From NCBI GenBank assembly GCA_963377175.1, contig CAUJNA010002146.1:294001-358000 (forward strand): 64,000 nt of DNA. Reading direction: 5' to 3'. The notes below the pieces were generated by a model. That model did no database searches. It was not told the DNA's origin and was given only the letters and a program-made list of their open reading frames with translations. Numbering within the stretch: position 1 is the first letter of the stretch; each line of letters starts with the position of its first letter. A program made the position numbers and the translations under genes. Below, piece by piece: positions 45,837 to 55,592 of this stretch. Origin of the DNA: Effrenium voratum (Eukaryota > Sar > Dinophyceae > Suessiales > Symbiodiniaceae).

Positions 45837-46783
45837 CTGAAAAGGAGCGGCCGGCTCAAAAAAAACACAACTCAGGCAAACCTTGACGAGACACAGAAAG
45901 GAGCCAGTTGAACATTGTGTTTCTGCTTTCTTCACAGAGCCACTAAAACGCGGGGTGTTGGAGTGGGCAAAATCACTACCTCTTGAGGACATCTAAGCAT
46001 TGAACATAATGTCTAAAAGCAACCGCTCTCAGCCTTTTGAGGGGAAACTTTGGCAACCACAAACAAGCGAATCAGGATTGAACATATACAAGCGACAAAT
46101 GGGGGCGTCTCTCTTTAGGGGACCCCCAAAATGGTGGTTCTCCTTTTAATTTCCTTTAAACAACACAAAACAAAGCTACCCCGGTACCCCCACCCCCAAA
46201 TAAACATTGAAATTTGTGGGCAACGGTTTTCCCCGCAGCACCCCGAGGCGACGGCAGTTTATCCAACAAGCAGTCGTAGGGTGCTAGACAAGGTTCGGCT
46301 ACCCCATTTTTTTAACATGCTCCAACACACCTTGGTTAAATGCACTACCTCCCTTTGGTTTCCTTTCAGGGGGTACATGCCCCTGGTTGTTTCAACAAAA
46401 TAATGGGAGCCCCTACGTTTGTTTCGGCTCGAAGTGCCTACCTTGGTAAATACCCCGCCTTGTCACGGCCAGTGCATCAGCTACAACCATGGTAGCGAGG
46501 GGTATTACCTCTAGCCCTGGATATTGTTTTGTGAAAACTTGGTTCTCTCTCGAAAAGACTTCCTTTTGTTTTTGGGCCCCGAAGACATCGGTCAGGTTCT
46601 ACATTGGAGGGCCCAATTCGGGGGTCTGCGTTAGGGAACCCTACCAATCCCTGGCCCTTCCTTGCCCATTCAGTTCAGAAGAAACCCTGCAAAAAGAACG
46701 AGTTCGTTCCCCCCAGTAGAAAGACTACAGACTCCTCTTGGAAGGGCCTTTTTGCACTTCCATGTTAGTTGGTAGGAGGGTAC

Positions 46784-46882
46784 CCTGCCTGATCTTTGCC
46801 AAGCAGCGAACTCCACGATGAAGACCACCGAGAAAAAGATCTCCAGCCCGAAACACAGCACCGCGGCCGAGCGCAGCTCATC
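46784..46882 (-). CDS. Channel unit 2, S2 exon
   Basis: Ninety-nine nucleotides from an AACCTCTCAG acceptor to a GTACCC donor, phase 0 at both ends. Reads DELRSAAVLCFGLEIFFSVV then FIVEFAAWQRSGR. GLEIFFSVVFIVEF has the paired glutamates and aromatic residues of S2 in the voltage-gated channel superfamily (EIFF, FxxEF). The next exon joins in phase. Confidence 0.72.
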
Positions 46883-47263
46883 CTGAGAGGTTGCCGAGGT
46901 GGAAACGGCTCCGCGGTGGGTCAAGGGGCGGATTCCCCCCATTTCTTGCAAGAGCCCTGGTCTTCTAAGAAGGATCCCTAAAGAAGGGGATATCATCCCT
47001 CAAGCTTGTGGCTGAAATCAATGGCCGCCAGCTTATTGGATCCAAACCTCCCACCAACTGCCTGGTTTCTTCCAATTAAGACCTTCAAGCCCCCACCATA
47101 AGGGGGAGGGGGGTGGGGGTGTCCCCCAATTCCATTTTCTAGTATTCCCCATAAACGGAACATGGCTCACCAAAAATGGAGATCTCCAGAAATCACCATC
47201 CCCCAATTTGCACTTGTATTGGGGGGGGGGAGTGGATGGGGTGTGGAGGGGGTGGGCATGGAC

Positions 47264-47356
47264 AGGCGTTGGATCCAGCCCAAACGCATCCCAGACGCCA
47301 GTTCCGGCACAGAGGCGGCCATGGTGTTCACCAGGCTCAGCACCTGGCTGGAGACT
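47264..47356 (-). CDS. Channel unit 2, S1-like exon
   Basis: Reads VSSQVLSLVNTMAASVPELA then SGMRLGWIQR after a CTCCTTTGTCCAG acceptor (a second acceptor lies 13 bases on). VLSLVNTMAASVPE matches the end of an S1 helix and the S1-S2 loop in style, and the next exon is S2. Codon bias is very strong. The 3' end is uncertain: the available GT donors do not keep phase with the S2 exon. Confidence 0.55.
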
Positions 47357-48244
47357 CTGGACAAAGGAGCGAGCGAGCCGTAGAGGTGTCCAAGGCAAGA
47401 AATGGGTGGGGGACCCTCCAAAACTCACGTCCGAACGTGTGGATTGGCCAAAAAAAAAAGCCAAACTTGTCTGTTGTCCGAGGAAGCGGGTCTTCCCAAA
47501 AAGCTTCAAGTCTAGGAACGCAGGAAGAAAGAAAATAGCATCGTTCTCCTATTTGCTTCCCTCAAAAACCACCAAAAAGGGATGCCCTCGACAAGAGACA
47601 CACACCCAAATGGTTATGACTTTAAACATTTAAGAGTTTCAAGCAACTCAAAAGCGGTGGCTGGACATGAACCCCCACCAAATTATAATGTCCACCAAAG
47701 GGTCCCTAATTAAATTCACCCAAATGGTTTCGCTAGAACACTGATCTAAAGACAATTGTTTTCCCCCAAGCACGGACTTCCCAAGAGCACCTCTCAAAAT
47801 CCGGTTGGTTTTCCAAAAAGCCACGGATTTAACAACTACCAACATGTGGGATTTGGCTTCCCTGATCTGCAAATTCTACCAAACGATAGGCAAATGAGCT
47901 TCCTTGAACTTGGAAACCCATACTCAAAAACGGATCCGACAAACAAAAAAGGAAAGAGAAAGGCCCGCATGTTCCAGCACCCTCAAGCAGTCCAGCTTTT
48001 GCCCCCGCCAAACTCCAGTCCTTTCAGTCCGAGAGAGTCGCACGGCAGAAACGCGCAGGAACTGGCATTGAGTTGGGGTGGACTTGGGGTGGGCCAGGCC
48101 TTCAAAAAGGCTCGCGTGGGGCTATCTGAAGGCATTTCCCTTTTTGGTGGCGTTGAGAGGGCTCGACCGCTCCTATGGTTCGAATCTGAATGAGAGGAGC
48201 AAGTGTTCAAACCACGTCATCGAAGTAGGGTTGCAAGGGTTCTC

Positions 48245-48420
48245 AGGATTCTAATCAGCTTCCCCCTTGTTGGTGGATAGCCCGGTGGTTTGGTGGTTCG
48301 GGATGGTTTCCCCATTCTACAAGATGCAAGGATTCAAATCCAAATGCAAACCTGCAAACCACCAATCCGCCAAAGGATCCAAACCACCAATCGGGTTGCC
48401 TGCAAGGATTCTCAGGCTAA
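48245..48420 (+). mobile_element. Possible tRNA-derived SINE, copy B
   Basis: TAGCCCGGTGG as A-box candidate and GGATTCAAATCC as B-box candidate about 60 bases later; then a head-to-tail echo of CCAAACCACCAATCGGGTTG. Diverged from copy A but in the same block order. Confidence 0.5.
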
Positions 48421-48727
48421 CCTACCAAGTGTCAAGACCTACGAGTTCGCAATTGGGAAAGAGAGGAGGCTTGTTCAAGCCGAAATCATTAGAATCAGGG
48501 TGTGGGGTGGTACTCATTTGGCCCCCTATAGACACAGACAAAAAGAACAAACATGGGTTGAAGAATCAACCTCAAAAGTGGTTGGTGGATATGAACCCAC
48601 CGAATTCTGATGTCCCATGTCCTGGGTTCTGACTCATGACTTTCAGTTGGAAGCCCCTAGGTGGACCTCAATCCTCACGCAGCCCGTCCCAACTTCACAT
48701 CCAAAGAGGGGCTGTGAGGGGTTGGAC

Positions 48728-48796
48728 CCTCTGAGTTCCAATCGGAATGAGCGCAAGGCACCAGGCAGAGGTTGAAGAAGCTCTGGATGGCCGAAC
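48728..48796 (-). CDS. Candidate exon, between units
   Basis: Starts after GGACAG and ends before GTCCAA. Reads SAIQSFFNLCLVPCAHSDWN then SE, with very strong C/G at third positions (about 17 of 22 codons). The hydrophobic stretch followed by DWN faintly recalls a calcium-channel pore loop, but it is too short for a firm statement. Confidence 0.5.
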
Positions 48797-49176
48797 CTGT
48801 CCAGTTGCCATAAATTGGCTCAGCTCGGGGTGAAGGTCCGGGTTCGGGGACGTACACCCGCGGCTTTGGCTGGTTGGTTGTTGGCCAATGTCGACTCGCC
48901 AATTTTTGAGTACCCGGAGTACAGCCTGACATCACCAGAGGTGTGGACATGTGTGGAGTTTTCAGCATGGCCGGACCCTGAGGAAGGGGCTTTTGGACAT
49001 TGAAGCTGATTGTTTAAGCACCTGGACCCAACAGGGTGAACACCCCGGTTGTTTTGCGGGCAACTTCCCCCCATTTTTAACGGGTCCAGGTACATACCAA
49101 AACCACACACAGCTTTTTCTTAGTGGGAAAAAACGAGAGTGCCACGTCTGTGCTGATGAACCCCCCCCCAGGAAAC

Positions 49177-49264
49177 CAACAACCAAGATCCATAAAGTCG
49201 ACGCCGTGGGTGTCCCCCATTTTGACACATGCACAACCAGGAGGCCCAGCAACGCCATTGACTT
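49177..49264 (-). CDS. Candidate hydrophobic exon
   Basis: After a TTTGTTTCAACAG acceptor, reads KSMALLGLLVVHVSKWGTP then TASTLWILVV, which could form one or two membrane segments. The GTTTCC donor is poor, but with it the phase fits both neighbours (49.5 and 48.8 kb). A second frame is open, so this is a working call. Confidence 0.35.
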
Positions 49265-49458
49265 CTGTTGAAACAAACATAAGGTTGACATGACCCATGA
49301 AGCCTGGTAGAACCATGGCCAATTGGGTTAGTATCAAGAGAAACCAAAAAGGCAAACCACAGTTTGAGGAGTATTTATTAAGTGGGTTCCAAATTGAATG
49401 CTCGTAAACTCACTTCCCGAGTTGATGGGCCAACAAAAAGTGCAAACTGTTTGCTTAC

Positions 49459-49630
49459 CGCTAAAATGGTCTTCCCATTCAGGACCTCAAGAAGTGAGTA
49501 GATGCCCAAGAAGCCGACGTCGTTCGAGTTTCGGTCCAAGACGCCCATCGCACTCTGCCGAAACATGATGGAGCGCGCGAAGAGGACGGCTCCACCGCTG
49601 GCCTGCGCGAGAGGACCCGGGACCAGTTGC
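49459..49630 (-). CDS. Channel inter-unit linker exon
   Basis: A 172-nt exon from a CAAGTCAG acceptor to a GTAAGC donor. Reads QLVPGPLAQASGGAVLFARS, IMFRQSAMGVLDRNSNDVGF and LGIYSLLEVLNGKTILA. The frame is unambiguous by codon bias, and the other two frames contain stops. It continues the 51.7 kb exon in phase. No domain recognised. Confidence 0.68.
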
Positions 49631-49930
49631 CTGACTTGGATCTTCAACCACTCAGAACGTACGCCATAACCGGGGTTGCCAAGTGGCACAGGGATTAGTG
49701 GACTTCTAGCAACGGTTTGTTACAGAAGTAGGTAGGTTGAACATCCAAGTACCTACTCCAAATACCCGCCTTTTTCGGTGGGTATATTCTGAAGAACCAG
49801 GTTCTCCGTGGTAAAATCCTTTCTATTGAGTTTGAGTCAGGGCTAACATCAGTTGACATCAAAAATAGGTTGCCGAAATTGAACCCGGTAAGTGGAAACA
49901 TGGACTAAAAGCCATCAGGAAACCTGCGGT

Positions 49931-51380
49931 CCCCTGGTGGTTTAATATTGACTTATACCCATACGACCTCATGTGTTCGATTGTACTTCTTGTTTTTCTA
50001 AGTGGTTCGTTTCAGTTCCTGCATTTATGGGTGCAGCAAGGCCTTACAGAGAGATGGTTTCGGAAAAAAAGAGAGTGTGTTTTAGGACCAGCTTCGAACG
50101 TGATATCAAGGGTGTTCCCCTTTACCCACGTCCTGAGTTCTTGGACTTTAAACTTTTCGGGTAGACCATTCATGGTAAACAAACAGTTTGGACTGTTCCG
50201 CACCAATCCACTCAGGACATGAGTTTAACGTGATGTAGTCATGAAATCAACCAGTTTGATATCACAAGGATTTTGTTCGACAATGCATACAGGCGTGATT
50301 ATCAATTAAGAAGGCATTTCAATCGAGTTTCTTGCTATGGGCTTGTAGGTACTCCTTGAATACCATCTTTTGATTATGAATAGGCGGTGGATTCTTGGAC
50401 TCTCTCGTTTAATTTCTGAAGTGTTCGAGCCCAAGCTTCTTTGGTCAACAAGTTGAGGTACTGCTTGCAAGGGAACTCTCTCCGGTGCAATTGTGGTTAT
50501 CCTAAGGTTGATTCCCCATTCTCTTCACCCATCGTTCCGTTTTGAAACCGTCCATTTTCCCAGTTGTTTGGCCTCTTGTTTAAAGAGAAGGATCCCTGAT
50601 GAGAATGAGAAAGGTGAAGCTACATGATTATACTGCCTGCGGGGTGGTGATGAATCAAGGCTCTCCCCCTTTACCGAGGGTCAGAACTGGGTCTCCTCTG
50701 ATCATCCGAGACTGTCTGGTAGTCCAGTGTGTGAGAGTGCTGAGTGGGTAGCCTGGTGTAGAATTGGTCTAGTATTGGTTTACTTCTGGTTCGCTATATT
50801 ATTCTTAGACTAAGTATTGCTGAGCTGTGCATGCAATTGTGGTTTCTATGTTCAAGCGGTTCCCCGTCCCAGCTCGCCTGAAAACTTGTCTGTGTAGCTC
50901 GCACCCTTAAGATTGTTTCTTGGACGTAGCACCTTTTTCGCAAAAGGACAGAAGCGGCATTCACTTTGACAGACCTGCTTAATGATATTCATCTTTTAGA
51001 AACTACTGGACATTATTTGGAGTGGAACATCTTGATAGAACAATAGGATGTGCTTGCTGCTGGCGTGACCTTGTTGTGCATCACCTACTCCCAATACTCA
51101 CTTTTTGAGTACGCATATTGGACAATGCTGATCGCAAAAAAAACAAGCCACGCTGCTCATCTCTGCAAATATCTTCCCAAAGAAGCGAAATACATGGGCT
51201 ATTGGACGTGTCCAGCTTCGTGGATAAGGAGATCACCTAAGCCAAGGGTTTAACGCAGGGTTTCCTGCTAACACTCGGATAGCGCCATGCGACCCCAGTT
51301 CGCCCCAGGTCCATGTCTCCGCAATGGCCTGTCGTGGAGGCAAGGGGGCTCCAGAGCGCCTCAAAACGTGTCTGGCTCTA
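49931..51380. other. AT-richer intron between linker exons and its surroundings
   Basis: Lower GC than the rest and no coding run with bias. One basic open frame with a GTAAAG donor (MNGLPEKFKVQELRTW, about 50130 to 50180, minus) would break the phase-consistent 51.7 to 49.5 kb junction and was not called. Confidence 0.55.
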
Positions 51381-51382
51381 TG

Positions 51383-51485
51383 TCTCTCTCTCTCTCTCTC
51401 TCTCTGTCTATATACGTATAGTGTACGTATATATATATATATATTTATGTATATATATATATGTTGTTATTTGTATCTGTTTGTT

Positions 51486-51516
<31 letters not shown>

Positions 51517-51971
51517 GTATATCTCTCGCTCTCTCGCTCTCTCTCTCTCTCGTTCTCTGTGTATGCAAATGAACAGATATATCCCTCAATATATATGTAG
51601 ATACATGTATATATATATGTAGACACATATGCACATCTCTCTCTATCTCTCGGGCACTGAGGAGGTTTGTTCGATTCACGAGCGAGTTGGGGGCCCACAC
51701 CGGCGGGCCAGCCAGCGCTTCACCCCCAGCTTGATCTGCACCATGGCCCGCAAGTACTTGGCCGATTGGTCCTGGACCTGCTGGAGAGAGAGAGAAGGTT
51801 TCCTGGGACCGAATGCGGGGAAATGGGTACAACTGTATAAGTGACAAATGTATATTGATGTACTGATACTCGAGTTATACATATATACATAATATATATA
51901 TATATACATATATATATATGTATATTATTATATATATATGACATATGTAGTGTTATATACATACATATACA

Positions 51972-52004
<33 letters not shown>

Positions 52005-52013
52005 GTTATACAT
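51383..52013. repeat. CT and TA microsatellite cluster in a channel intron
   Basis: Blocks of CT (51384, 51523, 51639) and TA or TATG (51428 to 51610, 51880 to 52010). The linker exon at 51701 to 51777 sits in the middle of the cluster, and one CT block provides its acceptor tract. Confidence 0.95.
51701..51777 (-). CDS. Channel inter-unit linker exon
   Basis: Starts after CTCTCTCCAGCAG and ends at GTGTGG. Reads VQDQSAKYLRAMVQIKLGVK then RWLARR, a basic amphipathic segment expected on the cytosolic side after S6. It ends two bases into a codon, and the next exon (49.5 kb) starts with the single base needed, giving arginine. Strong third-position bias. Confidence 0.62.
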
Positions 52014-52044
52014 CTCTTATTTATCTGTGGGTATAAGCTTTAAC

Positions 52045-52086
52045 CAGGGGCCTTTGGTGGACGTCAAGGTGGGCACATTCAGCAAC
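52045..52086 (-). CDS. Candidate linker exon
   Basis: Forty-two nucleotides after a strong GGGCTTCAG acceptor, ending at GTTAAA. Phase 0 at both ends gives VAECAHLDVHQRPL, which connects the exons at 53.4 and 51.7 kb. A second frame, LLNVPTLTSTKGPW, has higher G/C at third positions but breaks phase. The plus strand also reads well here (VDVKVGTFSNLKPEVLWGQ then stop), so strand is not certain. Confidence 0.38.
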
Positions 52087-53368
52087 CTGAAGCCCGAAGT
52101 TCTATGGGGCCAATAGTTGACGCCATCAAGCACGTCAGGCTGCCATCCCGTCCGACCCTACGCGCTAGAGAGTTCAACCCCGCGGCAAAAGTGGCGGCAT
52201 ACAAACCGAAATTGGGGGCTCGTTGGTTTTGCCCTTTAGCCGGTGAAGTGAGTTCCACTGGCCAGCCTCATTGTGCGTGTTTGTTCTCTTAGGCCAAAAG
52301 GGTACTGCACCCGAACAAGTGGGCGGGGGGTTTGGGGCCGTGGGCCTGGTTTTTGCTTGAGTTGGCACCCTTTTGGTTTAAAGTGACACCTGGAGAAACC
52401 GAAAAACGGACCGTCCAAAGCGAGAATTTTGACACACCCTACATGCCACGCCCCCGTGGCCGTGAGTGAGACCACCTTTTATAGCGAAAAAGGTGCGGGC
52501 CTGAATGGACAAGTGGGTTGGGTGCTCTAAGACCAATGACTTCACATTAGTTCTTGCAGAACCTTCCATGCCCATCCTGTTTATGTAACCCTTCTCCAGC
52601 CCCTAGCCCTTTCTGAAAAGCAGGGGCTTGAACAAGCAGTTGAGTGCTGGAACCCGTTTCAAGGGGCTGAAACGGCTCCAGGGTTCCGCGATGCTATTCA
52701 ATCACGTTTAGACACCTATCCCAGTGTTTCCATTTCCCTGTAAGCCAGAAGACCGCCCATGAGACCCAAACGGAAAACGGCTGGTTACCCTGGCGAAACG
52801 CCTGGGATCGAGCATTTGTTCAACACCTTTGCGTTCCAAAAAGAGGCTCAGGGGGTCAAACAAGAAGAATTCTTGCAAAGCTTAGGCCCGAGGGCTTGTA
52901 CTTGCAACCAAGAGTTCCCCATGTGGGTGAAATAAACAACGAGCGGTCCCAGTGAGTCACTAAAGGATCCCTGGAAACGCCCAAAGGGAAACCCCCAAGT
53001 GATTGTTTTCGAGAACCCCCAATGCAAAGCAATGTCACCACTTGGGCACAGTTTCCTTGTTCATCTTCCGCAAGGAGGTAAGATGCTACAAACCCGTTGA
53101 AGGAGAAGGGTATGAAGGACAACTGTGACCGCAGTGTAAATTTAAAATGGCGACCCTTGGGTGGACATCATGTGGGGATGTGTCCAGCAACTAATTTTGA
53201 GGCAGTGCCTATTAAAAACATAGCCATAATGAGTATGTGCCAAAATAAGGGTCCAAAACGATGGCTTCGGTATTCTTCGTGGCTTCCCTTAATTTTATCC
53301 CTTAAACCAGCTGAAAGGCGTAGCCTTGAAACAAACAAACCATCGCCAACCCCCCAAGTATCCCCGGC

Positions 53369-53482
53369 CTGCTTCTGCCGCACGCTGTCCAGATAATCCA
53401 CGAAGCCAGCGCTGAAGACACCGCAGAAGGTAGAAATGATGGCAATGCCACCTCCGGTGAGTGCCCGTTTCACCGAAGCTGA
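53369..53482 (-). CDS. Channel unit 1, S6-like exon
   Basis: Reads ALTGGGIAIISTFCGVFSAG then FVDYLDSVRQKQ. A glycine-hinged hydrophobic helix followed by a charged cytosolic tail is typical of S6. The acceptor is ambiguous (GAAG or GTCAG, four bases apart); the first keeps phase 0 with the 54.3 kb exon. The donor appears to be GC (GCCGGG) after CAG. Confidence 0.65.
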
Positions 53483-53514
53483 CTTCTGTTTCTACTAACA
53501 TGGGGGTTTCTCAA

Positions 53515-53660
53515 AATGGGGGTCCCCTTCCTCTTACCCTGGGTCTCGATTGTTTTTGGGCACTCAAAACTGGTTGTTTTCAGGGCACTTGAGGGGTCCG
53601 GGATCTCCATTGGAGGGCCGGGGGGCCTCCATTAGAGGGGTCATGACCCTTCGGCTAGAA
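53515..53660 (-). repeat. GGTCATGACCC / AATGGAG interspersed repeat, near full-length copy
   Basis: In the minus sense it runs GGGTCATGACCCCTC, AATGGAGGCC, CCTCCAATGGAGATCCCGGA, AAACAACCAGTTTTGAGTGC, AACAATCGAGACCC. The same order occurs at 10648 to 10772 (plus). Intronic, non-coding. Confidence 0.85.
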
Positions 53661-54242
53661 CATTGTTCTTCTACTAAGGTCAATAAGGCTTTGATAGTAA
53701 AGCAGTCGTGGGAAGCGTCCTGGAAAGCAGGAAAACAAAGCCAAAGAACCCTCGATGTTAAGAGGTTCCTTCCGTTGAGCAGTTCCTTGGACGAAACCCG
53801 CGCCAGCTTCGCACCTCGATGAAACCCGATTTCACACTGGGAACCAGGTTCCGAACAGAAGTTCCCAACAGCCAACACCGAGGGAACTCAAGTCAGCTGC
53901 GCAAAAGCCGTTTCCAAAAAACACGTACCAGACAAAAATCCCCAAACCACTCCACATCCCCAACGTCTGCTTTTTGGGCAACAGTTGCTTGGGGGGTTGG
54001 ACGTGCCTACAAGAAAAGAAAAGTTGGATGGTGCTGGCTGGCATGCCTTTGTTACCAATAGTGCCCATTCTGAAGCCATAAGCTCTTAAGATGTTTGTTT
54101 TTTTGTTTTATTATAAAGTTATTCTGCCCAATTCAAACTACTGCATTCACATTATTCAGGCCCTGAATATTGTGGATGGACGATAACCTGCAGCAGTTAG
54201 GTGGTTTCTCCACGGTATTCGTAGGTTTCTCCCCATCTCAAC

Positions 54243-54308
54243 TGCTGCGAAGCGGATGTTTCTCGAGATCGAGGCGCCCATGATGCCGACAAAGTGGATG
54301 AGCTTGGC
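54243..54308 (-). CDS. Channel unit 1, inner-helix region exon
   Basis: Starts after GGCATCCAG and ends at GTTGAG. Reads AKLIHFVGIMGASISRNIRF then AA, with a strong coding bias. It lies directly between the pore exon and the next hydrophobic exon, so it is either the first half of S6 or a pore-to-S6 connector. Phase 0 at both ends. Upstream in the same frame VWDVGIQ is also open, so the start could be further 5'. Confidence 0.6.
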
Positions 54309-55171
54309 CTGGATGCCAACGTCCCAGACCCGCAGGACATATGGGTATGGGTCAAAATTAAACCACCAGGGGACAGCAGGTTGTAGTCCTTGGTTCCATT
54401 TACCAGGGTTCCAGTTTGGGTACCAATTTTTGACCCACAGCTATATGGCTTCACATTTATATGGTGAACACTGGGGGGTCTATTCTGCCACCTCCTTCTT
54501 TAGGGTGTTGGGTGTGAGATGGACTCGAGCACCCCAACGGTTCACGGCACGGGACAACCTTCCCTTCACAAATTGGATTGGGAAAGAGGGCCAGCAAAGA
54601 CCAAAGACCAAACGTGCGTTTGTCCCAAGCCCTGGGCTGCTAAGGGAAGCCCAAATGGAAAGCGTTGCTGCCTTGTTAGACGGTGCCTGCCGTAAGGGTC
54701 CGATAGGTTTCACCCCCCTTGCCAAAGGCTCTCAAATGATACAAGCGAGTTGGTGCCATGGCAATGCGGGGAGGATGGCCCAATACCCACTTGCGTCTTT
54801 TCTCAAAATGACCCCCCAGAAATGGCAGTGGGTCGCTGGAGATGCAGCCAGTGGCCAAACTCCCAAAGTGGCGCTAAGAATCCCAAGCCAAAGGGTCTAA
54901 CCCAACCCCGTAGCTTTGACCAACGGGCCGGAGAGTACCCCCTTGAAAAGGGGGGCTAGTTCAACGGGCGCACGGGACTGGACGCAGTTTTTCTGGGTGG
55001 TGAGGGTTTAGCGGAAGCCGGATGGGACACCCCAAACTGCAGTTATCCCTTTCACACCGCCTAAAGGGTGCCCCAACCGCCATGTTTGTGTTTTTTGTTG
55101 CGCAAGATCAACCACGTGACCCTCGAGGAGCAACAAAGCTGTGATCCCCCAGTTCCCCCCGGTCACCCCGC

Positions 55172-55265
55172 CGGGCGCGAGTAGTCTGTTTCCGGGTAGT
55201 CGCCGAACAAGTGCACGATGCTGTATTGCAGCGCCGCCAGGATGCTTCGATACCGATGAACCATC
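55172..55265 (-). CDS. Channel unit 1, pore exon (LFGDYPETDY)
   Basis: Reads RYRSILAALQYSIVHLFGDY then PETDYSRP. A hydrophobic pore helix (ILAALQYSIVHLF) is followed by the acidic loop GDYPETDY at the place of a selectivity filter. The acceptor TTGGCAGTTCAG is strong. The donor is either GC (GCGGGG, phase 0, which fits the next exon) or GTGACC five bases further on. The filter has three acidic residues and no TVGYG, which suggests cation conduction of unknown selectivity. Confidence 0.7.
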
Positions 55266-55579
55266 CTGAACTGCCAAATGGATGTTGTTCTGAGGGCACC
55301 CTTTTCCGGTTGGTTCAAGGGGAAGCCAAAAGGGAAACCACCCAAATTAAATGGGCATGTGACAAAATGAGTTTCAAAACGAGGGCAACAGGTTTCTGTA
55401 AAGGCGCACCCGGGCTTGGTAGTTTCCCTGAGGGAAAACAACCTGGAGAAGTTGCCAACAAAAAGCAAAGTTGCGCACTCAATGTTAATTTTACCTCCAG
55501 CTTCTGGAAGTTGATAGCAGCACGTGTTCTCATCGCTTATTTTCAAGTTTGCCGTTTGTGGGTCGATCAATCCACTTAC

Positions 55580-55592
55580 AGTGCTGAATGAG
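55580..55592 (-). CDS. 13-nt microexon joined to the pore exon
   Basis: Thirteen bases between a strong acceptor (TATCTAATTATTTCAG, with a branch-point-like TCTAAT) and a canonical GTAAGTGG donor. Phase fits the following pore exon: the last two bases plus the first base of the next exon give CTG, so the joined peptide reads HSALMVHRYRSIL. Confidence 0.5.

Noticed and set aside
47960..48062. Possible exon near 48.0 kb on the minus strand
   Set aside because: Three frames are open (FLRVSAVRLSRTERTG, NASSCAFLPCDSLGLKG, VPARFCRATLSD) and none fits phase with neighbours clearly. The first has an S4-like look but lies out of order.
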